Assembly (NCBI RefSeq): GCF_039523335.1 | Contig: NZ_BAAAFC010000002.1 | Span: 310,001-374,000 of the forward strand | From: Marinobacter szutsaonensis | GTDB taxonomy: Bacteria; Pseudomonadota; Gammaproteobacteria; Pseudomonadales; Oleiphilaceae | Reading direction: 5' to 3' | DNA length: 64,000 nucleotides | Program-made: the position numbers and the translations under genes | Notes under the pieces: model-generated | What the model was told of the DNA's origin: nothing | Seen by the model: the letters and a program-made list of their open reading frames with translations, nothing else | The model's database searches: none | In this document: positions 44,760 through 53,556 of the stretch, one piece after another | Position numbering within the stretch: position 1 is the stretch's first letter | How the letters are laid out: each line of letters opens with the position of its first letter

Positions 44760-45926
44760 ATGGACTTTAACCTGACCGAAGACCAGCTGGCGTTCCGGGA
44801 TGCGGCCCGGGCCTTTGCCGAAAAATCCATGGCCCCACATGCCGCCCAGTGGGATGAGGAACACATCTTTCCGGTCGACGTGATGAAAGAAGCCGGCGAG
44901 ATGGGCTTCATGGGCCTTTATACCCCGGAATCCCTGGGTGGCATGGGACTGTCCCGGCTGGATACCTCGGTGATCGTGGAAGAGCTGGCGGCAGCCTGCC
45001 CGTCCACAGCCGCTTTCATCACCATTCACAACATGGCGACCTGGATGGTGGCCAGTTTTGCTTCCGATGATCTGAAGCAGGAAATCGTACCCAAACTCGC
45101 CAGTGGCGAATGGCTGGCCTCCTATTGCCTGACCGAACCCGGCGCCGGTTCTGATGCGGCCAGTCTGCGTACCAAGGCTGTGCGCGATGGCGACAGCTAC
45201 GTGATCAACGGCAGCAAGATGTTTATCTCCGGCGCCGGCAGTACCGACATCCTGGTACTGATGGCTCGCACGGGAGATGCCGATAGTGGTTCCAAAGGTA
45301 TTTCCACGTTTGTCATCCCCGCCGATGCAGACGGCGTTTCCTACGGCAAGAACGAGGACAAGATGGGCTGGCACAGCCAGCCGACACGACTGGTCAGCCT
45401 GGAGAATGTGCGCATTCCCGCCAGTAACCGGGTAGGCGAGGAGGGCGACGGCTTCGCCATCGCCATGAAGGGGCTCGATGGTGGCCGACTCAACATCGCC
45501 ACCTGCTCGCTGGGCGGTGCCCAGGCGGCACTGTTGCGGGCCCGCAACTACATGCACGAGCGCGAGCAGTTCGGCAAGCCACTGGCGGCGTTCCAGGCCC
45601 TGCAGTTCAAGCTGGCGGACATGGCCACCAACCTGGTGGCGGCCCGGCAGATGGTGCGCCTGGGCGCGTTCAAACTGGACAGCGGTGATCCGGAAGCGAC
45701 CCTGCACTGTGCCATGGCCAAGCGCTTCGCCACCGATGCCTGTTTCGACGTGGTCAATGAGGCGCTGCAGCTGCATGGTGGCTATGGTTATATCCGGGAA
45801 TACCCGCTGGAGCGCTACGTCCGGGATCTGCGGGTGCACCAGATTCTGGAAGGTACCAACGAGATCATGCGCCTGATCATTGCCCGCCGGTTGTTGGACG
45901 ACGGTGTGGCTGAGGCGATTCAGTGA
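44760..45926 (+). CDS. Acyl-CoA dehydrogenase (isobutyryl-CoA type)
   Basis: A 388-residue flavoprotein dehydrogenase. In this operon the substrate is most likely isobutyryl-CoA, giving methacrylyl-CoA (ACAD8-like). Visible signatures are 'CLTEPGAGSDAASLRTKA' and 'HGGYGYIREYPLERYVRD', with catalytic Glu in 'ILEGTNEIMRLI'. The length and C-terminal 'RLIIARRLLDD' fit the family. It lies 78 bp after mmsA beyond a terminator. Confidence 0.9.
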   Translation: MDFNLTEDQLAFRDAARAFAEKSMAPHAAQWDEEHIFPVDVMKEAGEMGFMGLYTPESLGGMGLSRLDTSVIVEELAAACPSTAAFITIHNMATWMVASFASDDLKQEIVPKLASGEWLASYCLTEPGAGSDAASLRTKAVRDGDSYVINGSKMFISGAGSTDILVLMARTGDADSGSKGISTFVIPADADGVSYGKNEDKMGWHSQPTRLVSLENVRIPASNRVGEEGDGFAIAMKGLDGGRLNIATCSLGGAQAALLRARNYMHEREQFGKPLAAFQALQFKLADMATNLVAARQMVRLGAFKLDSGDPEATLHCAMAKRFATDACFDVVNEALQLHGGYGYIREYPLERYVRDLRVHQILEGTNEIMRLIIARRLLDDGVAEAIQ

Positions 45927-45941
45927 GTTGAACGCTAAAAC

Positions 45942-45971
45942 GGGGTCAGAAGAAGGCGTTCTTCAGACCCC
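45942..45971. repeat. 30-nt palindromic repeat, unit 1
   Basis: GGGGTCAGAAGAA, GGCG centre, TTCTTCAGACCCC. One arm mismatch (A for T). First member of a six-copy family (others at 45989, 48890, 48955, 49017, 61767). Intra-operon, between the acyl-CoA dehydrogenase and the enoyl-CoA hydratase. Confidence 0.9.
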
Positions 45972-45988
45972 TCGTGCAAGTCAAACCC

Positions 45989-46018
45989 GGGGTCAGATGA
46001 AAGCCTTCATCTGACCCC
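45989..46018. repeat. 30-nt palindromic repeat, unit 2
   Basis: Perfect arms GGGGTCAGATGAA / TTCATCTGACCCC around centre AGCC. It lies 17 nt after unit 1 and 23 nt upstream of the next gene's ATG. Paired with unit 1 it forms a REPIN-like couple. Confidence 0.9.
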
Positions 46019-46041
46019 ATCTTCAGGAAGGAAAAAACAAC

Positions 46042-46821
46042 ATGAGCGACCTCATCCAGCTCGAAAAACGCGGACACATCGCAATCCTGACCATCGACAA
46101 CCCGCCGGCCAACACCTGGACGGCGGAATCTCTGCAAGCCCTGACCAAAACCGTCGAGGAACTCAACGAGGACAGGCACATCTTCGCCCTCGTCGTTACC
46201 GGCCAGGGTGAAAAATTCTTCTCCGCCGGTGCCGATCTGAAATCCTTTGCCGACGGTGACAAGGCGAACGCCAACTACATGGGCCAGCTGTTCGGCCAGG
46301 CCTTCGCCGCACTGACCGCTTTCCGCGGTGTATCCATCGCCGCCGTCAACGGCTACGCCATGGGTGGTGGTCTGGAATGCGCCATGGCCTGTGATATCCG
46401 CATTGCCGAAGAGCACGCCCAGATGGCGCTGCCGGAGGCCAGCGTGGGCCTGCTTCCCTGCGCCGGCGGCACCCAGAACCTGCCCTGGCTGGTGGGTGAG
46501 GGCTGGGCCAAGCGCATGATCCTCTGTGGTGAGCGCGTTGATGCCGACAAGGCCCTGAAAATTGGCCTGGTCGAGGAAGTGGTGCCCGCCGGCAAGGGCC
46601 TGGAGAAGGCGCTGGAGCTGGCCGAGGGGGCGTCCAAACAAAGCCCGTCTGCCGTGGCTCGCTGCAAGAACCTGATCATGAGTGCCCGGGACGGCCGCAG
46701 CCACAGCGATGGCTGGCGCATGGAGCGGGAGCTGTTCGTGGAGCTGTTCTACACTGAGGACCAGCGGGAAGGCGTGAACGCGTTCCTTGAGAAGCGCAAA
46801 CCGCAGTGGAAGAACCGGTAA
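46042..46821 (+). CDS. Enoyl-CoA hydratase (methacrylyl-CoA hydratase candidate)
   Basis: A 259-residue crotonase. Both catalytic glutamates are seen: 'GGGLECAMACDIRIAEE' and 'ALPEASVGLLPCAGGTQ'. In this operon it should hydrate methacrylyl-CoA to 3-hydroxyisobutyryl-CoA. Position and order match PA0745 of P. aeruginosa, which I recall as dspI, involved in making the cis-2-decenoic acid dispersal signal. The length is slightly short for the family, otherwise normal. Confidence 0.87.
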   Translation: MSDLIQLEKRGHIAILTIDNPPANTWTAESLQALTKTVEELNEDRHIFALVVTGQGEKFFSAGADLKSFADGDKANANYMGQLFGQAFAALTAFRGVSIAAVNGYAMGGGLECAMACDIRIAEEHAQMALPEASVGLLPCAGGTQNLPWLVGEGWAKRMILCGERVDADKALKIGLVEEVVPAGKGLEKALELAEGASKQSPSAVARCKNLIMSARDGRSHSDGWRMERELFVELFYTEDQREGVNAFLEKRKPQWKNR

Positions 46822-46841
46822 CCGCCGGGGCGAGGACTGTT

Positions 46842-47912
46842 ATGAGCGATCAACCGATTGTCTTTGAGGAGTGGAAAACCGCGGACGGTTCCATGATTGC
46901 CGTGGCCCGGCTGAACACTCCGAAGAATCTGAACTCACTGTCCATGGACATGATTCACCTGCTCAAGCCCCAGCTCCAGCGTTGGGCGAAGGATCCGCAG
47001 GTGTGTGCCGTCTGGCTCGAGGCCGAGGGCGACAAGGCGTTCTGCGCCGGGGGCGATATCGTCTCCCTGTACCGCAGCATGACCGAACCGGGCACCGCCA
47101 GTGAGGGCGAGCGGTTCTTCACCGAGGAGTATGAACTCGACTACCAGATCCATACCTTCCCGAAACCCCTGATCTGCTGGGGCAACGGTATCGTGATGGG
47201 CGGCGGTATCGGACTCATGGTCGGCGCCTCCCACCGGGTGGTGACCGAGAACTCGAAAATGGCCATGCCCGAGGTGAACATCGGTCTCTATCCCGATGTC
47301 GCCGGTGGCTGGTTCCTCAACCGCATGCCGGGGCGCACCGGCCTGTTTCTTGGCCTGACCGGCGCCAGGATCAACGCCTCCGACGCGTTGTTCGTGGGTA
47401 TGGCCGACCGTTTCGTGAAGCACAGCCTTAAGGAGCGGGTAATCGAGGCGCTCACAGCCAGTGAGTGGCGCGATGACAATGCCCACGCCGTGGTTGGCCG
47501 GGTGCTCCGCCAGTACGAGCAGCACAGCCAGGATGCCCTGCCGGAGTCACCGGTTCGGGAGCACTTTGACGAGATCAACAGAGTGACCGATGCCGACTCC
47601 CTGGAGCAGGTGGTTAATCAGCTGACCGAGCTGGGCAGCCGCGAGGACTGGATGGGTAAGGTCACCAAGGGGCTTGGCAATGCCTCGCCCACCTCCCTGG
47701 CGCTGGTGTGGCGACACCTGCATGGCTGCCGGCACGACAGCCTGAAGGAAGTGCTGGACAAGGAACTGGTGCTGTCCTGCAACTGCCTGAAGAAGGGCGA
47801 GTTTGCCGAAGGTATCCGGGCACTGCTGATCGACAAGGATCTGCAGCCCCGTTGGCGCTACGCCTCGCTGGAAGAAATGGACAGCGACTGGCTAGACGAC
47901 TTTTTCAACTGA
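46842..47912 (+). CDS. 3-hydroxyisobutyryl-CoA hydrolase
   Basis: A 356-residue HIBCH-type crotonase that releases CoA from 3-hydroxyisobutyryl-CoA. The diagnostic block is 'MAMPEVNIGLYPDVAGGWFL' with 'GNGIVMGGGIGLMVGASHR'. Length (about 350) separates it from ordinary enoyl-CoA hydratases (about 260). The ATG at 46842 follows CGAGG and lies 20 nt after the previous stop. Confidence 0.9.
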   Translation: MSDQPIVFEEWKTADGSMIAVARLNTPKNLNSLSMDMIHLLKPQLQRWAKDPQVCAVWLEAEGDKAFCAGGDIVSLYRSMTEPGTASEGERFFTEEYELDYQIHTFPKPLICWGNGIVMGGGIGLMVGASHRVVTENSKMAMPEVNIGLYPDVAGGWFLNRMPGRTGLFLGLTGARINASDALFVGMADRFVKHSLKERVIEALTASEWRDDNAHAVVGRVLRQYEQHSQDALPESPVREHFDEINRVTDADSLEQVVNQLTELGSREDWMGKVTKGLGNASPTSLALVWRHLHGCRHDSLKEVLDKELVLSCNCLKKGEFAEGIRALLIDKDLQPRWRYASLEEMDSDWLDDFFN

Positions 47913-47922
47913 TTGCCGGATC

Positions 47923-47942
47923 GGCCGCGGGGAGCCGCGGCC
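47923..47942. other. GC hairpin between hydrolase and mmsB
   Basis: A perfect 8-bp stem GGCCGCGG / CCGCGGCC with a GGAG tetraloop, 11 nt after the hydrolase stop and 35 nt before mmsB. No T-run follows. It is a candidate RNA-processing or stability element separating mmsB from upstream message. Confidence 0.5.
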
Positions 47943-47976
47943 CACTCATCGGAATACAACAACAAGGGGAAGAGAT

Positions 47977-48864
47977 ATGGCAAAGATTACATTCATCGGT
48001 CTGGGCAACATGGGTGGTCCCATGGCCTCAAACCTGGTCAAGGCCGGTCACGACGTGACGGTATTCGATCTGTCCAAAGCGGCCGTCGAAGCCCTGGTGG
48101 GCGAGGGCGCCAAAACCGCGGACACGGCTGAAGCAGCCGCCCAGGGCGCGGAGTGTGTGATCACCATGCTGCCGGCCGGCAAGCACGTGGAAGCGGTTTA
48201 CCTCGGCGACGACGGCCTGCTGGCCAAGCTGCCGGCAGGAACATTGGTTATCGATTCCTCCACCATCGCGCCGGAAACGGCCCGGGGTGTTGCCGAAGCG
48301 GCTTCTGCAAAGAACCTGGATTTCATTGATGCCCCGGTTTCCGGTGGGGTCGGTGGTGCCAAGGCCGGCACCCTGACCTTCATCTGCGGCGGTGAGGAAA
48401 GCACCTTCAATCGCGCCGAGCCAATCCTTGATGCCATGGGCAAAAACATCTTCCACGCCGGCCCCCACGGCTCCGGCCAGGTCGCCAAAATCTGCAACAA
48501 CATGCTGCTGGCGATCCTGATGGCCGGTACCAGTGAGGCACTGGCCCTGGGTGTGCGAAACGGCCTGGACCCTGCCGTCCTCTCCGAGATCATGAAGCAG
48601 AGCTCCGGCGGCAACTGGGCCCTGAACGTCTACAACCCCTGGCCGGGTGTTATGGAAGGCGTACCCGCCTCCCGTGACTACCAGGGCGGCTTCCTGGTCA
48701 ACCTGATGACCAAGGATCTGGGCCTCGCCTTCGACAATGCCGTCAAGAACCAGGCCTCCATTCCCATGGGCGCCCTGGCCCGCAACCTGTTCCAGCTGCA
48801 CGCCGGGCAGGGCAACGGCGAGCTGGATTTCTCCAGTATCCAGCGGCTTTACAAGCCCGAGTGA
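47977..48864 (+). CDS. mmsB: 3-hydroxyisobutyrate dehydrogenase
   Basis: A 295-residue beta-hydroxyacid dehydrogenase, oxidising 3-hydroxyisobutyrate to methylmalonate semialdehyde, the substrate of MmsA. Rossmann motif 'FIGLGNMGGPMASNLVKAGH', substrate loop 'DAPVSGGVGGAKAGTLTF' and catalytic Lys in 'GSGQVAKICNNML' are present. It closes the valine operon. Confidence 0.95.
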   Translation: MAKITFIGLGNMGGPMASNLVKAGHDVTVFDLSKAAVEALVGEGAKTADTAEAAAQGAECVITMLPAGKHVEAVYLGDDGLLAKLPAGTLVIDSSTIAPETARGVAEAASAKNLDFIDAPVSGGVGGAKAGTLTFICGGEESTFNRAEPILDAMGKNIFHAGPHGSGQVAKICNNMLLAILMAGTSEALALGVRNGLDPAVLSEIMKQSSGGNWALNVYNPWPGVMEGVPASRDYQGGFLVNLMTKDLGLAFDNAVKNQASIPMGALARNLFQLHAGQGNGELDFSSIQRLYKPE

Positions 48865-48889
48865 TTGGGGAAGGCGACCGGTTGAAAAC

Positions 48890-48919
48890 GGGGTCAGATG
48901 AAAGCTTTCATCTGACCCC
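48890..48919. repeat. 30-nt palindromic repeat, unit 3
   Basis: Perfect arms GGGGTCAGATGAA / TTCATCTGACCCC with centre AGCT, extending the symmetry to the full 30 nt. It lies 25 nt after mmsB and could fold as a terminator-like hairpin but has no T-run. Identical to unit 6. Confidence 0.93.
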
Positions 48920-48954
48920 AAGTTAGCCTACCCTCAAAGCTCGCGGGCAAAGTC

Positions 48955-48984
48955 GGGGTCAGAAGAAGGCTTTCTTCAGACCCC
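48955..48984. repeat. 30-nt palindromic repeat, unit 4
   Basis: GGGGTCAGAAGAA, GGCT, TTCTTCAGACCCC. It belongs to the same AGAAG subtype as unit 1 and carries the same arm mismatch, suggesting two co-circulating subtypes. Confidence 0.93.
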
Positions 48985-49016
48985 AAGGCCATGCATGCTC
49001 AGGGGCCTCATGCTCA

Positions 49017-49046
49017 GGGGTCTGATGAACTCGTTCATCTGACCCC
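49017..49046. repeat. 30-nt palindromic repeat, unit 5
   Basis: GGGGTCTGATGAA, CTCG, TTCATCTGACCCC. One arm mismatch (T for A in GGGGTC-T). Closest to vgrG, ending 146 nt upstream of its ATG. Confidence 0.9.
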
Positions 49047-49192
49047 ATCTTCATTCCCATCTCCCAACTCTGGATTTTCTCCAAACGCACTGGTACCTTT
49101 CCCAACTCTGCGGGACCACCCATCAAGGATCCGATGGCTAGTTTTCCCGCACCGATTCAACGGACCGAATCAACCCTTCAAGGACTGAAGAC

Positions 49193-51139
49193 ATGCCCCA
49201 GGCAAGTGGATTGCAGTTCACCGCCCGTGTCGGTGACTTCCCCTCTGATCATTTCGCCGTGGTCGCCTTCGCGCTGACCGAGCGCCTTTCCGAGCTGTTC
49301 CAGGGCCGACTGGAACTGGCCAGCACCGACCCCGACATCTCCGCCGAAGCCATGCTGGAACAACCCGTCGACCTGGTGGTCTGGCAGGATGGCCAACCCC
49401 TGCGCCGATTCACCGGCGTGGTCAACGAATTCGCCCGGGGCGACACCGGCCATCGCCGCACCCGATACGAGGTGCTATTCCAGCCTCCTCTCTGGCGCCT
49501 CGGCCTGATGCACAACAGCCGCATCTTCCAGGGCCAGAGCAGCGAGACTATCGTTCGCACCCTGCTGGAAGAGCGGGGCATCGTGGATACCATCTTCGAT
49601 CTGAAACGGGCTCCTGAAGAGCGCGAATATTGCGTCCAGCACCGGGAAAGCGACCTGGTCTTTATCGAGAGGCTGGCAGCGGAGGAAGGCTGGCACTACC
49701 GCTACCAGCACGGCAGCGTGGATGGAGAAGAGCAGCCGGCCCTGGTCTTTTCCGATCACCACGGCGATGCCCCGAAACTGGCGCCGGCACCTTACAACGG
49801 CCGGGCCGGGGGCAGCACCCGGCAGCCGTGCATCTTCCGCTTCCGGTGCCAGGAACGGATCCGGGCCGCCTCGGTGGCCCTCAAGGATTACACGTTCAGG
49901 AACCCCGCCTACGCCCTGATGCACGAACAGAGCGCCGGACATTTCCATCACCGCGAAGACTACCAGCACTACGACTACCCCGGCCGCTACAAGGCGGATG
50001 CCAGCGGCCAGCCCTTCACCCGGGCCCGCCTGGACGCCCTGAGAAACGATGTGTCCACCGGCCACGGCGAGAGCAACCGGCCTGATTTCACCCCCGGTGC
50101 CAAACTCCCGCTCACTGACCACGACAACGAAACCTTGAACCGGGAGTGGTTGCTCACTGCTGTCACCCACACCGGCAAGCAGCCCCAGGCCCTGGAAGAG
50201 GAGGACGGCAGCGAACCCACCTCCTATCACAATTTCTTCAATGTGGTGCCAGCCGACCAAACCTGGCGACCAAGAACTCTGCACAAACCCCTGATCGACG
50301 GCCCCCAGATCGCCCTCGTTACCGGCCCGGAAGGCGAGGAAATCCACTGCGACGAGCATGGCCGGGTGAAAGTCCGTTTTCCCTGGGATCGCTATTCCAG
50401 CAACAACGAACACAGCAGCGCCTGGCTCCGGGTCAGCCAGGGCTGGGCCGGCGGCCAGTATGGCTTCATGGCTCTGCCGAGGATCGACCACGAGGTGATC
50501 GTCAGCTTTCTGGACGGCGATCCGGACCAGCCCATCATCACCGGCCGAACCTACCACGCCACTAACGCGCCACCCTATGCATTACCGGAGCACAAGACCC
50601 GAACCACCCTGAAAACCAAGACCCACAAGGGCGAGGGCAGTAACGAACTGCGCTTTGAAGACGAGGCCGGAGAGGAGCAGATCTACATTCACGCCCAGAA
50701 AGATCTGGACCTGCTCACCGAACACAATCGCACCGAGGTCATCAGAAACGACAGTCACCGTACGGTCGGCAACAATCACTTAAGTCATATCAAGGGCGAC
50801 AGCCACCTCACAGTGAACGGTGAACACCGGGAAAACCTTGGTGCCGACTACAGCCTGACCGCCAACGGCAATCATTACAGCAAGCAGGGCGGGAATCAGC
50901 TGGTGGAAGCGGGCACCGAGATTCACCACAAGGCCGGGCTGAAAATCATCATCGAGGCCGGAGCCGAAGTCACTCTCAAGGCCGGCGGCAGTTTTGTGAA
51001 GGTAGACCCAAGTGGTGTCACAGTCTCGGGCCCCCTGGTACGGATGAATTCCGGGGGTGCACCGGGCAGCGGCAGCACTGTTGAGGCCCGATCACCGGAT
51101 TTGCCGGGCCCTGATGCAGGCCGCCGCCGCGCAGGTTAG
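49193..51139 (+). CDS. vgrG: T6SS tip protein VgrG
   Basis: A 648-residue type VI secretion spike protein. The gp27-like N-terminal part (about 1-330: '[20 protein letters not shown]', '[20 protein letters not shown]') is followed by the gp5/OB domain ('[20 protein letters not shown]', '[18 protein letters not shown]') and a beta-helix needle (about 460-620). There is no C-terminal effector extension; the tail '[20 protein letters not shown]' is short and Arg/Pro-rich. No effector, immunity, adaptor or PAAR gene follows. It is an orphan vgrG away from any T6SS structural cluster. Confidence 0.95.
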   Translation: MPQASGLQFTARVGDFPSDHFAVVAFALTERLSELFQGRLELASTDPDISAEAMLEQPVDLVVWQDGQPLRRFTGVVNEFARGDTGHRRTRYEVLFQPPLWRLGLMHNSRIFQGQSSETIVRTLLEERGIVDTIFDLKRAPEEREYCVQHRESDLVFIERLAAEEGWHYRYQHGSVDGEEQPALVFSDHHGDAPKLAPAPYNGRAGGSTRQPCIFRFRCQERIRAASVALKDYTFRNPAYALMHEQSAGHFHHREDYQHYDYPGRYKADASGQPFTRARLDALRNDVSTGHGESNRPDFTPGAKLPLTDHDNETLNREWLLTAVTHTGKQPQALEEEDGSEPTSYHNFFNVVPADQTWRPRTLHKPLIDGPQIALVTGPEGEEIHCDEHGRVKVRFPWDRYSSNNEHSSAWLRVSQGWAGGQYGFMALPRIDHEVIVSFLDGDPDQPIITGRTYHATNAPPYALPEHKTRTTLKTKTHKGEGSNELRFEDEAGEEQIYIHAQKDLDLLTEHNRTEVIRNDSHRTVGNNHLSHIKGDSHLTVNGEHRENLGADYSLTANGNHYSKQGGNQLVEAGTEIHHKAGLKIIIEAGAEVTLKAGGSFVKVDPSGVTVSGPLVRMNSGGAPGSGSTVEARSPDLPGPDAGRRRAG

Positions 51140-51156
51140 ACTGGTGGTTTTCATGA

Positions 51157-51179
51157 CGGCCCGGATATCACCCGGGCCG
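51157..51179 (+). terminator. Hairpin after vgrG
   Basis: An 8-bp perfect stem CGGCCCGG / CCGGGCCG with a 7-nt loop, 17 nt past the vgrG stop. Only GTCGTTGTT follows, so termination is likely weak. Confidence 0.5.
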
Positions 51180-51207
51180 GTCGTTGTTCAAGGGCTCGGA
51201 GCTCCTC

Positions 51208-52311
51208 ATGGAAGGTCACTCGAAACAGAACCAACCGGCGGGCAATGAAAAGCGTCCGCTGATTTCCTCGGACCTCGCGACTCCGATTTATGGCCTGTTC
51301 GGGCTGGGCATCCTGTATACCCTGTATGTCGCCCACCAGATCATCCTGCCCATCGTTCTTGCGGTTATGACCAGCCTGCTGCTGTCGCCGCTGGTGAAAA
51401 AAGCCTACGTGAAGTGGCGCATTCCCCGGATGGTGAGCTCCATGGTGTTCGTGTTGCTGGTGCTGGCCGGAATTGTGGGGATCACGCTGGCAGTCGCCAC
51501 GCCGGCCCTGAAGTGGGTCGAAGAGGTGCCAGGAGCGGTTTCCCGGGTGTTGGTGGGTGAAAGTGAACTCAGTCGTCAGATTGCCAAGGTCACCGAATCG
51601 GCCGAGCAAGTGGAGAAATCCGTAGAGCAGCTCTCCGATGGCGAGCGGCGGCAGCCAACGGCCGTGGTTCTGCAAACCGATTCCTGGCGCAGCCAGCTGA
51701 TGAACAAGGTCCAGAACGGCATTGTCGGCCTCGCTCTGGCCCTGGCGCTTACCTACTTTCTCCTGGTAAGCGGGGATCGTCTGATCCGGAACTTTGTGCG
51801 TCAGCTGCCCATGGGCCAGCGCAAGACGGTGCTGCGAATAACCCATGACTCCCAGCACCTGATTGCCCAGTATCTTGGCGTGCTGGGCCTGAGCAACATC
51901 TTTGTCGGCACGGCCACGGGGTTGATCTGCTGGGCAGTGGGCCTGCCGGATCCCGCGGTTTGGGGACTGGTAGCGGGGCTGGCCCGGTTTGTTCCGTACC
52001 TGGGTGTGGTGATTTCCGTCTCGATGCTGTCCGTGATTTCGGTGATCAGCCTGGAGGAATTCTGGATGATGGCCATCGCCCCGCTGGGTTTCCTGGCGCT
52101 GACCACTCTGGTCGGGGCCTTTATCGAGCCCTGGATTCATGGCTTCCGTATGGCCATCAATCCGGTCATCATTTTCGTGTCCATCTTCTTCTGGGGCTGG
52201 CTCTGGGGGCCGGTGGGGGTGCTCCTGGCGGTGCCGCTGATGACGGTCATTCAGGTGGTGCTCAAGCAGATTCCCAAGCTGCGCCCGGTCTACCGGGTGA
52301 TCGCCCGCTAG
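51208..52311 (+). CDS. AI-2E family transporter (PerM-like)
   Basis: A 367-residue inner-membrane protein of the AI-2 exporter superfamily with about eight helices. Signatures are 'GLSNIFVGTATGLICWAVGL', 'FVPYLGVVISVSMLSVIS' and 'FFWGWLWGPVGVLLAVPLMT'. The central soluble region (about 100-160) is acidic. Actual substrate varies in the family. The ATG at 51208 follows GGAG; an upstream start at 51184 is less likely. Confidence 0.82.
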   Translation: MEGHSKQNQPAGNEKRPLISSDLATPIYGLFGLGILYTLYVAHQIILPIVLAVMTSLLLSPLVKKAYVKWRIPRMVSSMVFVLLVLAGIVGITLAVATPALKWVEEVPGAVSRVLVGESELSRQIAKVTESAEQVEKSVEQLSDGERRQPTAVVLQTDSWRSQLMNKVQNGIVGLALALALTYFLLVSGDRLIRNFVRQLPMGQRKTVLRITHDSQHLIAQYLGVLGLSNIFVGTATGLICWAVGLPDPAVWGLVAGLARFVPYLGVVISVSMLSVISVISLEEFWMMAIAPLGFLALTTLVGAFIEPWIHGFRMAINPVIIFVSIFFWGWLWGPVGVLLAVPLMTVIQVVLKQIPKLRPVYRVIAR

Positions 52312-52413
52312 GTCAGATAATGGATACCCGCAACACGCCCTGACACGCCCGGGAATCTCACCTATCCTGACTGGATACCCCAAATTCAGCAGACCAGGGA
52401 GGATTCCCCGTCC

Positions 52414-53556
52414 ATGATCCCGAACACCATGAAAGCCATGGTTCTTACCGGTCACGGTGATATCGACAAGCTCGAATATCAGGACGTTCCCACTCCCCAG
52501 CCCGGCCCGGGCCAGGTCCTGGTTCAGGTGACGGCAACCGCCAAGAACAACACCGATCGCAAGGCGAGGGAAGGGCTGTATCCCACCAAAAAGGGCGAGA
52601 TGACCTCCTTTAAGATGGGGGGCAAGGCAACCCTGACCTTTCCCCGCATCCAGGGCGCCGACATTGCCGGTCGGGTAGTGGCTGTCGGTGATGGCATTGA
52701 TGAGAGCCGCATCGGTGAACGCGGGCTGCTGGACTTCAATATCTACGCCGATCGCAGACGGGACATCAACCTGACGCCCGACTACTACGGCCACGGCGCG
52801 GATGGTGGTTTTGCCGAATACGTCGCGCTGCCGTCCGATCAGTTCCACCATATCCCGAACCCGGACCTCTCCGATGCGGAACTGGCAGCCATGGGCATGT
52901 GTTCCTACCAGACCGCCATGCACATGCTCACCTCAGCTAATGTCCGGGCCGGGGAACGGGTTCTGGTCACCGGCGCCAGCGGCGGTGTCGGTACTGCGCT
53001 GATCCAGTTGTGCCGGATCATGGGCGCCATCCCCTACGCGCTCAGCAAGAAGGACAAGGCGGACGCGCTGATGGCCCTGGGTGCCGAAGCCGTGCTGGAT
53101 CGTTCGGACATGGACAGTTTCGAGGAGCGGGTGAAAGAGCAGACCGGGGGCAAGCCCATTGATGCGGTCATGGACCTGGTGGGCGGCGAGATGACCGACC
53201 GCTTCATCGATACCATGATCTTTGATATGAATGCCCGCGCCACCTACCCGCGGCTGAGCATTGCCGGCGCCAGCGGCGGCAACATCAGCGAAATACTCTG
53301 GACGCGCATCTATCTCTACCAGGTGCAGATTTTCGGTGTCTCCCACGGCACTCGGGAGGAGGCAGAACAGCTGATGGCCTGGATCCGGGGCGGCCAGCTC
53401 AAGCCGGTTCTGCACAGAGCGTTCAGGCTCTCGGATCTGCATCGGGCCGAGGAGTACTTTGTTAACCGGGGCAGCAATTATCTCGGCAAGATCGTGATCG
53501 TTCCCGACGCCCAGTGGGAAGAACACGGCAAACCCTACGCCCTGGAGAGCGCCTGA
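52414..53556 (+). CDS. MDR-superfamily oxidoreductase (quinone-oxidoreductase-like)
   Basis: A 380-residue medium-chain reductase with the Rossmann motif 'VLVTGASGGVGTALIQLCRI'. The catalytic Zn site is missing: where alcohol dehydrogenases have a Cys-x-x-Asp/Thr region it reads 'ATAKNNTDRKAREG', so it is a zinc-independent quinone oxidoreductase or acryloyl-CoA-reductase-like enzyme. It is coupled to the proline racemase homologue by TGATG. Substrate unknown. Confidence 0.85.
   Translation: MIPNTMKAMVLTGHGDIDKLEYQDVPTPQPGPGQVLVQVTATAKNNTDRKAREGLYPTKKGEMTSFKMGGKATLTFPRIQGADIAGRVVAVGDGIDESRIGERGLLDFNIYADRRRDINLTPDYYGHGADGGFAEYVALPSDQFHHIPNPDLSDAELAAMGMCSYQTAMHMLTSANVRAGERVLVTGASGGVGTALIQLCRIMGAIPYALSKKDKADALMALGAEAVLDRSDMDSFEERVKEQTGGKPIDAVMDLVGGEMTDRFIDTMIFDMNARATYPRLSIAGASGGNISEILWTRIYLYQVQIFGVSHGTREEAEQLMAWIRGGQLKPVLHRAFRLSDLHRAEEYFVNRGSNYLGKIVIVPDAQWEEHGKPYALESA

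Larger units (their letters stand above)
48865..49192. other. Repeat-rich intergenic region before vgrG
   Basis: The only gene-free stretch over 300 bp. It contains three 30-nt palindromes (units 3-5), a 12-nt direct repeat CATGCTCAGGGG at 48994 and 49009, and about 145 bp leading to vgrG with two copies of CCCAACTCTG. No ORF with coding character is visible. Confidence 0.7.

Noticed and set aside
45942-49046. The palindromes as a CRISPR array
   Set aside because: Spacing is irregular (17, 35 and 32 nt, and thousands of nt), units are full palindromes, and no cas genes are present.
49193-51139. A T6SS cluster around vgrG
   Set aside because: No tss genes, hcp, PAAR or effector/immunity genes are found in the flanks; only vgrG is present.
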